DNA of 56,671 nt from assembly GCA_947504275.1 (NCBI GenBank), contig CANNHA010000002.1, positions 1-56,671 of the forward strand. The letters are read 5' to 3'. Positions 25,016 to 36,433 of this stretch are shown here, in pieces. How positions within the stretch are numbered: position 1 is the stretch's first letter; the number at the start of each line of letters is the position of its first letter. The stretch comes from Flavobacteriales bacterium (GTDB lineage: Bacteria; Bacteroidota; Bacteroidia; Flavobacteriales_D; Sanyastnellaceae). The translations under genes and the position numbers were made by a program. The notes beneath the pieces were generated by a model. That model was not told where the DNA came from and made no database searches. It worked only from the letters and a program-made list of their open reading frames with translations.

Positions 25016-26263
25016 ATGAAAAAATCATGGATCGATGTGGCTCCACAGAGTCCGTTTCCCATTCAAAATATACCTTTTGGAATTTATTCTACGTCAACAA
25101 AAAAAGCACGCCCTGGCGCTGCTATTGGTGATAAAATCATTGACCTGAAAGGTGTTTTTGATCTTCAACTTCTCAGTCATTTGTCCTTTACTTCCCATGA
25201 CTTCAACACATGCGTGCTCAACACACTCATGAAGCACGGCAAATCAAAGATGGCTGAATTAAGAAATACAATCATTGATTTGTTGGATAGAGAAAATGGT
25301 CTATTGAGAGATCATCCACAAGTGAACGATGTCATCGATTTTCAAAAGGACGCTACGATGCATTTGCCTGTGCAGATTGGAGACTATACCGATTTTTACA
25401 GCAGTGAGGATCATGCCCGTAATGTTGGGATGATGTTTAGAGATCCCGAAAAGGCATTGTTGCCCAACTGGAAACATCTACCTGTTGGCTACCATGGAAG
25501 AGCTTCTTCTATAGTGGTGAGCGGAACGCCCATTCATAGACCTTACGGACAAACAAACGTTTCAGACGATACCCTTCCTACTTTTCAACCCGCAAATCAA
25601 TTGGACTTTGAGTTGGAAATGGCGTTTATCACATTTGATGGTAAACCCATGGGACAGCGCATATCAACAGCCGAAGCCAAAGATTATATTTTTGGTTTTG
25701 TCATTTTCAATGATTGGAGCGCAAGAGATATACAACGGTGGGAATACGTGCCATTGGGACCATTTTTGGCAAAAAACTTTGCCTCTACCATTTCTCCTTG
25801 GATAGTAACATTGGAAGCTCTAGAAGAATTTCATGAACAAGGTCCGGTGCAATCACCTGAAGTATTACCATATCTAAAATATGAAGGTAATTTCAATGTA
25901 AATATTGACCTGAAAGTTTCTATAACACCTGCGAACGGAGAAGAAACCATTGTTTCAGAAAGCAACTACAAATACATGTATTGGAACTACGCTCAACAAT
26001 TGGCTCATCATACTGTTGGCGGATGCAATATACGTTGCGGCGATATGATGGCTTCTGGCACCATCAGTGGCCCTATGGCTGGCAGTTATGGTTCTATGCT
26101 TGAGATTGCTTGGAAAGGTACAAAACCCGTTCCCATGAAAGATGGCAGTGAACGTAAATTTATTTTGGACGGTGATACGATCGCAATGGAAGGCGTTTCC
26201 ATTGGCAAACAATACAACATTGGATTTGGATGCTGCAAAGGATTAGTGCTTGCGTCTGTTTAA
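25016..26263 (+). CDS. fahA: Fumarylacetoacetase
   Basis: A 415-residue fumarylacetoacetate hydrolase, which splits fumarylacetoacetate into fumarate and acetoacetate, the last step of tyrosine breakdown. The N-terminal SH3-like domain (PFPIQNIPFGIYST) is followed by the catalytic domain with DFYSSEDHARNVG (catalytic His), YHGRASSIVVSG, FELEMAFI, FNDWSARDIQRWEYVPLGPF and a C-terminal GGGN-like turn replaced by DGDTIAMEG. Length matches the eukaryote-like enzyme. It follows moxR directly; no other tyrosine-degradation gene is in the window. Confidence 0.95.
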   Translation: MKKSWIDVAPQSPFPIQNIPFGIYSTSTKKARPGAAIGDKIIDLKGVFDLQLLSHLSFTSHDFNTCVLNTLMKHGKSKMAELRNTIIDLLDRENGLLRDHPQVNDVIDFQKDATMHLPVQIGDYTDFYSSEDHARNVGMMFRDPEKALLPNWKHLPVGYHGRASSIVVSGTPIHRPYGQTNVSDDTLPTFQPANQLDFELEMAFITFDGKPMGQRISTAEAKDYIFGFVIFNDWSARDIQRWEYVPLGPFLAKNFASTISPWIVTLEALEEFHEQGPVQSPEVLPYLKYEGNFNVNIDLKVSITPANGEETIVSESNYKYMYWNYAQQLAHHTVGGCNIRCGDMMASGTISGPMAGSYGSMLEIAWKGTKPVPMKDGSERKFILDGDTIAMEGVSIGKQYNIGFGCCKGLVLASV

Positions 26264-26275
26264 AAACCAAATTTA

Positions 26276-27028
26276 TTAGCGAGCAGTAACATTGTGAAAA
26301 GCCAGCCAAAATTGGTGTTTTACCTCTTCCGCACTTACTCTTGTTGTCTTCAATAACAAATTCAAATAAATCATTTGACCTTCTGACTTCAGAATGCGTA
26401 ACTCAAAATGATTCTGTAAAATCAAATTCTGATGGTGCAATTGTCTTACGATCTCTGAACATTTTGTAAGACTATTTTCCCAATTGAAGGACAATACACA
26501 CTCTGAAAAAGCTATAGGTAAAACCACTTCATCTGATTTGGTATAATTGGTAATGACCTCATTGGATAACATCTTATTTGGAATAATTACCAAATGAGAT
26601 TCCGTAGTGCGCAACTTGGTATTAAAAATTTGAATCTCTTCCACTTTACCCGTGTATTGCCCAACCGTAATATAATCTTCTACCTCGAACGGCTTAAAGA
26701 ACAATAACATCACCCCACCTGCAAAATTCTGCAATTCACCCTGCAATGAAAGTCCAATAGCTAAACCTGCAGCTCCCATCAAGGTAACCAAGGATGTCAC
26801 CTCGAAACCTGCAATTCCCGCTGCCGTGATTAATACTACGGTTTTTAAGGCAACTCCTACAAAGCTTTTGACAAATGACCTGAGTGTCGGACTCAATGTG
26901 CGGTGAATCATGGTAAACTCAATCACCCTGAGCAATCGACCAATGATTAACCAAGCCACAAATAAAAAAACCAATGCTGATAAAAATTCAGGCAAATGAT
27001 TCCAAAAAATATCAATCCAATCTTTCAT
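26276..27028 (-). CDS. MscS-type mechanosensitive channel
   Basis: A 250-residue small-conductance mechanosensitive channel. Three transmembrane helices lie at about 10-35, 50-75 and 80-110, with the pore helix TLMGAAGLAIGLSLQGELQ close to the MscS TM3 pattern, and a cytoplasmic beta/alpha domain follows (KPFEVEDYITVGQYTGKVEEI, TTESHLVIIPNKML). It releases solutes on hypo-osmotic shock. It starts 33 nt after the stop of the small exported protein gene, with a terminator between them. Confidence 0.92.
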   Translation of the reverse strand: MKDWIDIFWNHLPEFLSALVFLFVAWLIIGRLLRVIEFTMIHRTLSPTLRSFVKSFVGVALKTVVLITAAGIAGFEVTSLVTLMGAAGLAIGLSLQGELQNFAGGVMLLFFKPFEVEDYITVGQYTGKVEEIQIFNTKLRTTESHLVIIPNKMLSNEVITNYTKSDEVVLPIAFSECVLSFNWENSLTKCSEIVRQLHHQNLILQNHFELRILKSEGQMIYLNLLLKTTRVSAEEVKHQFWLAFHNVTAR

Positions 27029-27033
27029 TTCAC

Positions 27034-27055
27034 AAAAAAAGGGCCTAGGCCCTTT
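27034..27055 (-). terminator. Intrinsic terminator between the small exported protein gene and mscS
   Basis: The perfect palindrome aaagggcctaggcccttt (27038-27055) is followed on the minus strand by seven T, directly after the stop of the 27062-27451 gene. It would separate that operon from mscS, whose start is only a few bases further on. Confidence 0.65.
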
Positions 27056-27061
27056 GTTATA

Positions 27062-27451
27062 TTATTTAATCAATCTGATTTTGTAAACAGTATCGCTTAA
27101 CTCAGTTGAACCGTCTGGTGACTGAACAATCACATCAAAGAAATGAACAAAACCCGCAGTTGAATTCATTTTTAATGACTCCGTCATTCTTTCGGTCAAA
27201 TCACCATCTTTTGAGACAAAAACCACAGATTGCTTCTCATCTCCAATGGCCATTTTAAAACCCAAACATTTCAATTCTCCTTTACCAGGAATCCAAAATT
27301 TTGGGGCTACTGTCATGCATTCCGGTGATAGGGAAACAGCATCCAATTTACCCGCTTCTTTGCTACCACACCAAATCATGTTAATTTGATTCTGCGCGAT
27401 AGAACAAAGGCCAGCACCAATCAAAACCAAAGACAAAATAATCTTTTTCAT
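27062..27451 (-). CDS. Small exported hypothetical protein
   Basis: A 129-residue protein with signal peptide MKKIILSLVLIGAGLCSIAQ. The mature domain has a strand pattern and two cysteine-containing stretches (NMIWCGSKEAG, SLSPECMTVAPKF). It faintly recalls C-terminal GldM-like domains, but I cannot assign a family. It lies 18 nt after yajC on the same strand and is followed by a terminator at 27034. Confidence 0.7.
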   Translation of the reverse strand: MKKIILSLVLIGAGLCSIAQNQINMIWCGSKEAGKLDAVSLSPECMTVAPKFWIPGKGELKCLGFKMAIGDEKQSVVFVSKDGDLTERMTESLKMNSTAGFVHFFDVIVQSPDGSTELSDTVYKIRLIK

Positions 27452-27469
27452 AAATAATTGTATTAAGAA

Positions 27470-27766
27470 CTATGATTGTGTTTCTACTTGTTTACTTGGG
27501 CTAATACCAGCCTTTTCAATGCGCATTCTACCTTGATCGATAGACATGACAACAAAAGTATCCCCTACTTCAACAATCTTTCCGTGGATACCACCCAAAG
27601 TCATGACCTTATCCCCTACTTCCAAAGAATCCTGAAACTTCTTGGCTTCCTTTTGCTTTTTCTGCTGTGGACGTATCATAAAAAAATACATGATAACGAA
27701 CATCCCACCAAACATGATGAGCGTTGCCCATCCACTTCCTCCATTTTGAGCTTGTAATAACAACAT
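27470..27766 (-). CDS. yajC: Preprotein translocase subunit YajC
   Basis: A 98-residue inner-membrane protein of the Sec accessory complex with SecD and SecF. It has one transmembrane helix (about 14-32, TLIMFGGMFVIMYFFMIRP) followed by the conserved PQQKKQKEAKKFQDSLEVGD, VMTLGGIHGKIVEV and a short C-terminal strand. It is 31 nt downstream of the DUF1573 gene. Confidence 0.94.
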   Translation of the reverse strand: MLLLQAQNGGSGWATLIMFGGMFVIMYFFMIRPQQKKQKEAKKFQDSLEVGDKVMTLGGIHGKIVEVGDTFVVMSIDQGRMRIEKAGISPSKQVETQS

Positions 27767-27797
27767 ATTAATTGATTTAGATTGCTAAGTTAATGAT

Positions 27798-28331
27798 TTA
27801 TCTCGTTCTTTCCATGTGCATACCTGGACGATCTTTTCCTTGAATAACTTCCTTACCCAAAATATCACCAACCAAGTGCAAGACAATATTCGAGGGTTCT
27901 GAATTGGTTGAAACCGTAATGGTTTTATCCACTTTGCCTGAGTTTCCTGTCGAATTAAACTCAATGGAAATTTGACCTGATTCACCAGGTGCAATGGGAT
28001 CTTTAGGCCAGTCCTTCATTGTGGTACAACCGCATGAAGGATATACACCACTAATAACGAGCGGAGAACGTCCACTGTTCACAAACTGAAACACATGTGA
28101 CAATTTCTCACCAACAGCTATTGGTCCAAAAAACAATGTATCTTGATCAAATGTCATTACCGGACCTCTGTATTCCTCCTTCTCAGAAGATGCTGTTGCT
28201 GTGATATGAATCATATCCGAAGTAACCACCCCATCGCCTTTTGACTTACAAGACAACAGAAAATAACATGATAAAAACATTACCAACCCCAGAATCAATT
28301 GTCGGATAATAAATCTGAATTTATCTTTCAT
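27798..28331 (-). CDS. DUF1573 lipoprotein
   Basis: A 177-residue predicted lipoprotein (lipobox region FLLSC) with one DUF1573 Ig-like domain: FDQDTLFFGPIAVGEKLSHVF, FVNSGRSPLVISGVYPSCGCT, APGESGQISIEFNSTGNSG and TITVSTNSEP. DUF1573 proteins are common in Bacteroidota and of unknown role. A longer upstream frame exists but lies inside the preceding gene, so the ATG at 28329-28331 is chosen, giving an 11-bp overlap with the upstream gene's stop. Confidence 0.88.
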   Translation of the reverse strand: MKDKFRFIIRQLILGLVMFLSCYFLLSCKSKGDGVVTSDMIHITATASSEKEEYRGPVMTFDQDTLFFGPIAVGEKLSHVFQFVNSGRSPLVISGVYPSCGCTTMKDWPKDPIAPGESGQISIEFNSTGNSGKVDKTITVSTNSEPSNIVLHLVGDILGKEVIQGKDRPGMHMERTR

Positions 28332-28737
28332 CGTAGTACCCATCAAAGTCGTCGGCGTCAAAGTTTTCATCATCGTTAAAACCAAACTCGTCTTCATCTT
28401 CATCACCTGAAGCTGCGTCCCATTTTTCCTCCTCCTCCCATTTCCCATCATCAAACATGGCTTCCATTTCTTTTGAGTCTTGAGATGGTGCCTCGCCAAA
28501 TGACAATGAAACCAATGGATAAGTTTGATTGTCATCAGACTCTAAAACGTCCATTACTTCAATGTAAAAAATCCACATGCGCAAAAAATCGTAGACGTAG
28601 AGCACTTTGTTCCCTACAGATTGCAGCATCTCAGAAAGCAACGCATTCTCCATGGAGACAACTCCCTCTCCCATATCCATCAGAGGAATCTCCAATCCTT
28701 TTTCCCATTCATCATTACTCAAATAGAAACTGGCCAT
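28321..28737 (-). CDS. pRiA4b ORF-3-like protein, C-terminal part of a broken gene
   Basis: A 138-residue frame starting at an ATG (28735-28737) that immediately follows the internal stop. It covers the conserved second half of the family: MASFYLSNDEWEKG, IPLMDMGEGVV, KVLYVYDFLRMWIFYIEVMDV, then a very acidic tail rich in Asp and Glu (FDDGKWEEEEKWDAASGDED). TAA-ATG would allow re-initiation, so this part may still be made. Bacteroidota homologues that I recall are full length, about 170-190 residues. Confidence 0.65.
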   Translation of the reverse strand: MASFYLSNDEWEKGLEIPLMDMGEGVVSMENALLSEMLQSVGNKVLYVYDFLRMWIFYIEVMDVLESDDNQTYPLVSLSFGEAPSQDSKEMEAMFDDGKWEEEEKWDAASGDEDEDEFGFNDDENFDADDFDGYYDER

Positions 28738-28875
28738 TTAACCTTTCTCAAACTGAAAAGACTGCAGTATGGTTTCATGCAATTGATGAAAACTGGACTG
28801 GTGTGACATTTCGATGTCACGAAACACATCCTCCTCCGTATCAATAATAACCCTTAATTTAAAAACATTTGCCAT
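28321..28875 (-). pseudogene. pRiA4b ORF-3-like gene interrupted by one in-frame TAA
   Basis: Reading from the ATG at 28873-28875 gives 45 residues (MANVFKLRVIIDTEEDVFRD, then IEMSHQSSFHQLHETILQSF and QFEKG) that match the N terminus of the pRiA4b ORF-3/IS1096 passenger TnpR-like family. A TAA at 28738-28740 ends this, and the same frame continues with MASFYLSN, the expected next segment. Homologues carry Glu before MASFY, so GAA to TAA is the simplest change. No frameshift is needed. The locus follows rpe by 12 nt. It could be a recent nonsense mutation, a sequencing error, or a split gene translated by re-initiation. Confidence 0.7.
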
Positions 28876-28887
28876 ACTCTCAAAAGT

Positions 28888-29532
28888 TTATATACTGTAA
28901 ATACTATCAATTGCCCCGATTGGATTGTTGTGTTTAAAAACAAAATTACCTGCTACCACAACATCTGCACCTGCCTTCTTCAAATCCACTGCATTATCCG
29001 CGTTGACTCCTCCATCTATCTCAATCAATGTTGAACATCCACGTTCTACTATCATTCTCTTTAATGCCTTGACCTTATCCAATGTTCTGGGGATGAAGGA
29101 CTGTCCTCCAAAACCAGGATTCACTGACATGACCAATACCAAATCCAAATCTTGCAATACATCCTCTAGCACCGACACTGGTGTGTGCGGATTAATGGCA
29201 ACACCTGCTTTCATGCCGTGAGATTTAATGTTCTGTATGGTTCGATGCAAATGCGTACATGCCTCATAATGCACAGTTAAAATGTCCGCTCCCGCTTCTT
29301 TAAATGCCGCAATGTATTGATCTGGATGAACGATCATCAAATGAACATCCATCACCTTGGTGCAATGTTTGGAAATTGCTTGCGTAACAGGAAGTCCAAA
29401 TGAAATATTGGGGACAAATACACCGTCCATAATGTCAATGTGCAACCACTCTGCATTGGATTGGTTAATCATTTTCACATCACGCTCCAAATTGGCAAAA
29501 TCAGCGGATAAAACGGAAGGAGAAATTATCAT
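28888..29532 (-). CDS. rpe: Ribulose-phosphate 3-epimerase
   Basis: A 214-residue TIM-barrel enzyme that interconverts ribulose 5-phosphate and xylulose 5-phosphate in the pentose phosphate pathway. Motifs: SPSVLSADFANLERDV, metal ligands in WLHIDIMDGVFVPNISFG, VMDVHLMIVHPDQYI, MSVNPGFGGQSFIPRTLDKV and IEIDGGVNADNA. Full length. It lies 19 nt after prmC on the same strand, within the guaB-to-yajC run. Confidence 0.96.
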   Translation of the reverse strand: MIISPSVLSADFANLERDVKMINQSNAEWLHIDIMDGVFVPNISFGLPVTQAISKHCTKVMDVHLMIVHPDQYIAAFKEAGADILTVHYEACTHLHRTIQNIKSHGMKAGVAINPHTPVSVLEDVLQDLDLVLVMSVNPGFGGQSFIPRTLDKVKALKRMIVERGCSTLIEIDGGVNADNAVDLKKAGADVVVAGNFVFKHNNPIGAIDSIYSI

Positions 29533-29551
29533 GATGTAAAGTTAGGAATAT

Positions 29552-30418
29552 CTATCGAGTGCCAAAAACAAATCTGTCCTTATCCTGCAAATCCTTAACG
29601 ATCTCGACATCAAATCCACCATTTGATAAAATTTCCGCTACAGAGGAAGCATATTTCTCGTGGACTTCAAAAGCAATCCATCCGTCAGCACACAAATGAT
29701 CCAAAGCCCATTCAACAATTTTTCGATAATATAAACAAGGATCAGTGTCGGGAACAAACAATGCCAGATGTGGCTCATGCTCCAGAACATGCTTCTGCAT
29801 TTGTGCTTGGTCACTCATCAAGACATAAGGTGGATTGCTCACAATGACATCAAAAACGCCAACAACATTGGCCATGTTGAGAATATCATCTCTATGAAAA
29901 TCAACTTCCACCTGATGCACGTTGGCATTGCGCTCCGCAACAATTAAAGCGTCATCACTAATATCAACTGCAGAAATCTGCCAATTGGGCAATTTGTCTT
30001 TAACTACAATTGGAATGCAACCAGAACCGGTACCGAGATCAATCAATCTTCCCTTATTTCCGTATTTGATGCGCTGAATAACCTGACTCACCAACTCCTC
30101 CGTTTCAGGTCTTGGAATAAGCACCGATGGACTTACTTCAAACTTTTTGCCCATGAACCAGCTGTATCCGAGAACATATTGGATAGGTTCTTTGGCAACT
30201 ATTCTCTTCAACTTAAAATGCAAACGCAAAATCTCTGATTCAGAAACATGCTGTTGCAAATTGATTAGAATTTCAACATAGGGCTTTTGAAGCAAATCTT
30301 CCAAAAGCCATTTCGACATTTGCATGGTCTCCCTCTCTTCGAAACCTTCATTTGTCAAGGTTTGTTTAATATAGTTCGCTAAATCGGCAATCCGATTTCC
30401 TTGCAATAAGCCGTTCAT
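29552..30418 (-). CDS. prmC: Release factor glutamine methyltransferase
   Basis: A 288-residue SAM-dependent N5-glutamine methyltransferase that modifies the GGQ motif of peptide release factors. It has the N-terminal helical domain (about 1-85), a SAM-binding GRLIDLGTGSGCIPIVVKD, the acidic strand AVDISDDALIVAERNA and the catalytic NPPYV loop. The PETEELV segment (about 122-130) is also typical. The start overlaps the GH13 stop by one base (TGATG). Confidence 0.95.
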   Translation of the reverse strand: MNGLLQGNRIADLANYIKQTLTNEGFEERETMQMSKWLLEDLLQKPYVEILINLQQHVSESEILRLHFKLKRIVAKEPIQYVLGYSWFMGKKFEVSPSVLIPRPETEELVSQVIQRIKYGNKGRLIDLGTGSGCIPIVVKDKLPNWQISAVDISDDALIVAERNANVHQVEVDFHRDDILNMANVVGVFDVIVSNPPYVLMSDQAQMQKHVLEHEPHLALFVPDTDPCLYYRKIVEWALDHLCADGWIAFEVHEKYASSVAEILSNGGFDVEIVKDLQDKDRFVFGTR

Positions 30419-32955
30419 CAGTCTTTCTTTCCGCCCTTGCTCTTGCTTTTGATTTCAGGCTTAGGAGCCATCATTCGCTCCTTTGGAGTCATAGGGGCTG
30501 AATTACTTTTCTCTTGATTCTGCTGGAATTCTCTCATGGATACTTCCGTGAAAATATCATAACCTTTGCCCGATAACAAAACATAATTGTTACCATTCTC
30601 TTTCTTCCACTGCGACCCCATCTGTCCTTTGAAAAACTTTCCTCTCCATTGAACTGGTAAATTCACTTGCACCCAATTGCTATCATTGGGACTAAAATCT
30701 TTTTTGTCAAATACTACAATTACCACATCGCCAAAATACTGACGCATGTAGGCAAAGGTCTGCCCACTATTCAGCAAAACCTCAGTATCACCGTACATCA
30801 AAGCCATTGATTTTTTGCGCAATGTGGTCATACGAGATACGCTTGCTTTTAACTTGCGCTGATCAATGCTCAAGTTATCAAATGTCATCATTCGACGATT
30901 ATCAGGATCATTTCCTCCTGGCATGGCTATCTCATCGCCATAATAGATGCAAGGGACTCCTGGTGCTGTCATAATAAACGCCATCAACTGCTCCATTCTT
31001 CTGAAGCCCATGGAACCTTGATTCTTGATATCTCTTGTCCATCCTGCCAACTTTGCATCCTCATCAAATTTCAAGCTACCGTCGGCATAAGAGGTAAATC
31101 TTCCTCTATCTTGATTTCCTGTGATTACTCCCATGCTGTGGTGCGAACCATAATAACGCATGGACTCCAACATCACCTGCTCAAGGTTTTTAAAATCTGT
31201 TTCGCTTTTAGCAAAAGCATCCACCATCGCATCGTAGAGATTAAAATCAAACTGAGCATTCAACAAGCCCGACCCTAAATAGGACTGAATCAAAGTGGGA
31301 CTACCGTAAGTTTCGCCAATTTGGAACATGGGAGTTACCGGCCTTTCCTTTTTAATCTTGTAAGTCAATTCCCTCCAAAACTCTGTATGAATGTGTTTGG
31401 TGGCATCGTGTCTAAATCCGTCTATTGGATATTTCTTCACCCAATACAAAGCTGTATCAGATAAGGCTTTTACAACCTCTGGTTTTGAGAAGTCAAAAGT
31501 GGGCAAAAATGTATCGAACCAGGTTGTCAAACGGTGATCATCCCAGCGCTCTGTATTCATGGTTCCATCTGGCAGATAAAGAGGAGTGGTCCAACCCTTT
31601 TTACCTTTCACCAAAGGATGATCCTGGTGCACGTGATGCGCAACATAATCGACAACGAGATTCAACTCCCTGTTGTGGGCATGATTGATTAAGTTGGTAA
31701 ATTCTTCCTCAGAACCAAATCGTTTATCTATTTTGGTCAATGCCAAAGGCCAATACCCATGGTAAGCGGAAAATTTACTTTTCACACCCTTATCCCACAG
31801 ACCCCAAGCTCCTTCAACATTTTTGCAAATGGGAGAAATCCAAAGCGTATTCACCCCCAATTGAGAAAAATAATTTTGGTTAATTTTTTGAGAAATACCC
31901 ACCAAATCTCCGCCCATCGTATTGGCCTTAGGTAAAATTGCAGGATCTGCTGTTGGGAAATTATTTGTCACAGAACCATCAAAGAAACGATCCACCATCA
32001 TGAAGTACATGATTTGTCCTCTAGGATCTTGACGCGGTAAAAACTGCGCAGTCATCACTGGTGAACCATCCATAAAGGGGACCATGATATCATTGATGAG
32101 CTGTCCACCGGACTCAGCAAATACACGCAAATAACCTGTCCAAGCTGTCTTTGGCAAGACAATAATGAACTTACCATTTTCTACTATTCCCTCTCCTCCC
32201 CTTTTGTTGTTTAAGTAATAAACGAATCGATCAACTTTGCCATCAGCCAAAAGGTACAGCGTGCTGCCCTCCATCATAAAAGTCCTGATTTTAGCAGGAT
32301 TTTTTGTATTGCCCACTATCCAAACACTATTCTTTCCTCCCAATCCATTGTCTTTTTGAACAGTATTATTTGCGTCCAATTTCTCTTCACCATCCTCCCA
32401 AATGCGGTAAGGATACTCACCGCTCTCTGTTTCCATGATTAATTTCCAAACACCGCTTTTGTCCTTCTGCAAGGGGTGCGAACTTTTGTTCCAACCATTC
32501 AAACTTCCCGCCCAACAAACATTGGCAACTTTGTCTGAACTGGCTTGGTATTCAAATACAACCTTGCTTTTATTGGATTTAAACACGGGAATATTGATTT
32601 CCTCTCCTTGCACTGTCAGCGACAAGTCATGCAATACACCATCTTTGGGAGAGGGGATAACGGCTATTCTCTCTTTAATGGGAATAGTTACCCCATCAAA
32701 TTTGACTTGACTAATTGATGAATAGTCCACGATAAAATCACGAAGGTCTATCTGATTGTTACCCAAGCTCAAACGAATTGGACCCAAGGGCTCTAGCTGG
32801 GGCTCCATCTTCACACGAGTGCCGCTATTGCCCATTGCCTTGGGAGGGTTAGGGCTTTGAGTGCCATCCACCCGAGTATCAATGCCATGACTTTGTCCTT
32901 GAGCAACACCAATTAGGCACAGAGAAAAAAAGCCAATTATCAAATTTTGTTTCAT
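30418..32955 (-). CDS. Exported GH13 alpha-amylase-family protein with N-terminal starch-binding-like domain
   Basis: An 845-residue protein with signal peptide (MKQNLIIGFFSLCLIGVAQG). An Ig/CBM48-like region covers about 130-215 (VCWAGSLNGWN) and the GH13 catalytic barrel about 310-720. The GH13 regions are intact: DYVAHH (Asp436), GFRHDATKH (nucleophile Asp517), QIGETYG (acid Glu548) and GNQDRGRF (Asp616). It also has the domain features YMFMMVDRF-like GQIMYFMMVDRFFDG and YYGDEIAMPGG. The C-terminal tail is Lys-rich and low complexity. It resembles periplasmic neopullulanase or cyclomaltodextrinase-type enzymes; the exact specificity is not decidable. It sits 1 nt after folD and overlaps prmC. 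Confidence 0.88.
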   Translation of the reverse strand: MKQNLIIGFFSLCLIGVAQGQSHGIDTRVDGTQSPNPPKAMGNSGTRVKMEPQLEPLGPIRLSLGNNQIDLRDFIVDYSSISQVKFDGVTIPIKERIAVIPSPKDGVLHDLSLTVQGEEINIPVFKSNKSKVVFEYQASSDKVANVCWAGSLNGWNKSSHPLQKDKSGVWKLIMETESGEYPYRIWEDGEEKLDANNTVQKDNGLGGKNSVWIVGNTKNPAKIRTFMMEGSTLYLLADGKVDRFVYYLNNKRGGEGIVENGKFIIVLPKTAWTGYLRVFAESGGQLINDIMVPFMDGSPVMTAQFLPRQDPRGQIMYFMMVDRFFDGSVTNNFPTADPAILPKANTMGGDLVGISQKINQNYFSQLGVNTLWISPICKNVEGAWGLWDKGVKSKFSAYHGYWPLALTKIDKRFGSEEEFTNLINHAHNRELNLVVDYVAHHVHQDHPLVKGKKGWTTPLYLPDGTMNTERWDDHRLTTWFDTFLPTFDFSKPEVVKALSDTALYWVKKYPIDGFRHDATKHIHTEFWRELTYKIKKERPVTPMFQIGETYGSPTLIQSYLGSGLLNAQFDFNLYDAMVDAFAKSETDFKNLEQVMLESMRYYGSHHSMGVITGNQDRGRFTSYADGSLKFDEDAKLAGWTRDIKNQGSMGFRRMEQLMAFIMTAPGVPCIYYGDEIAMPGGNDPDNRRMMTFDNLSIDQRKLKASVSRMTTLRKKSMALMYGDTEVLLNSGQTFAYMRQYFGDVVIVVFDKKDFSPNDSNWVQVNLPVQWRGKFFKGQMGSQWKKENGNNYVLLSGKGYDIFTEVSMREFQQNQEKSNSAPMTPKERMMAPKPEIKSKSKGGKKD

Positions 32956-32956
32956 A

Positions 32957-33835
32957 CTAATCTATTTTTTGTTCTACCGCTTGCATGGTATTTAATAACA
33001 ACGACGCTATGGTCATCGGCCCTACACCACCTGGAACAGGTGTAATAAAACTGGCCTTCTTTGATACACCATCAAAATCGACATCACCAGCCAATTTAAA
33101 TCCAGATTTTTTTGAAGCATCAGGCACTCTAGTAATACCTACATCAATTACAACTGCACCTTCCTTGACCATTTCTGCAGTAACAAAATAAGGCTTCCCA
33201 ATGGCCGCAATAAGAATATCAGCCTGTTGACATTCTTCTATGATGTTCTTTGATCTTGAATGCAATACAGTTACCGTACAATTCCCAAAAGGATGATTGC
33301 GTTGCATCAATAAAGACATCGGCATACCAACAATATGTGAGCGTCCAAGGATCACACATTTCTTTCCAGCTGTTTCAATATTGAAACGTGACAACAGTTC
33401 AACGATTCCTGCAGGAGTAGCAGGCAGGTATGCCGGTAATCCCAGTGCCATTCTACCTACGTTTTCTGGATGAAATCCGTCAACATCCTTTTTGGGATCT
33501 ACAGCCAACAAAACAGCTGTTTCATCTATGTGCTTGGGCAATGGAAGTTGAACAATGTAACCATCTATTTCAACATCATTATTCAGCGATTTGATCTTTT
33601 CAAGCAACTCCTCTTGGGTTGTATTTTCTGACAATTCAATCAAAGTAGAATCATATCCCAATTCAAGACATGATTTGACTTTACTTTGAACATACGTCTT
33701 ACTGGCTCCATCATTACCCACAATGATAGCGGCAAGATGAGGAACTTTCAGGTCAGCTGCCTTGCGTTCATTGACCCTAGCCTTTAATTCCGATTTGATG
33801 GTATTGGCAATCAACGAGCCGTTAAGCAATTCCAT
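32957..33835 (-). CDS. folD: Bifunctional methylenetetrahydrofolate dehydrogenase / cyclohydrolase
   Basis: A 292-residue FolD that interconverts 5,10-methylene-, methenyl- and 10-formyl-tetrahydrofolate with NADP. Motifs: [13 protein letters not shown] with the catalytic Lys, [13 protein letters not shown], the NADP-binding [25 protein letters not shown] and [18 protein letters not shown]. It lies 4 nt after guaB, linking one-carbon supply to purine synthesis in one operon. Confidence 0.96.
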   Translation of the reverse strand: MELLNGSLIANTIKSELKARVNERKAADLKVPHLAAIIVGNDGASKTYVQSKVKSCLELGYDSTLIELSENTTQEELLEKIKSLNNDVEIDGYIVQLPLPKHIDETAVLLAVDPKKDVDGFHPENVGRMALGLPAYLPATPAGIVELLSRFNIETAGKKCVILGRSHIVGMPMSLLMQRNHPFGNCTVTVLHSRSKNIIEECQQADILIAAIGKPYFVTAEMVKEGAVVIDVGITRVPDASKKSGFKLAGDVDFDGVSKKASFITPVPGGVGPMTIASLLLNTMQAVEQKID

Positions 33836-33839
33836 GGCT

Positions 33840-36429
<2,590 letters not shown>

Positions 36430-36433
<4 letters not shown>

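Noticed and set aside
28332-28535. 68-codon extension of the DUF1573 lipoprotein
   Set aside because: It is an out-of-frame shadow of the pRiA4b ORF-3-like gene and would bury the lipobox.
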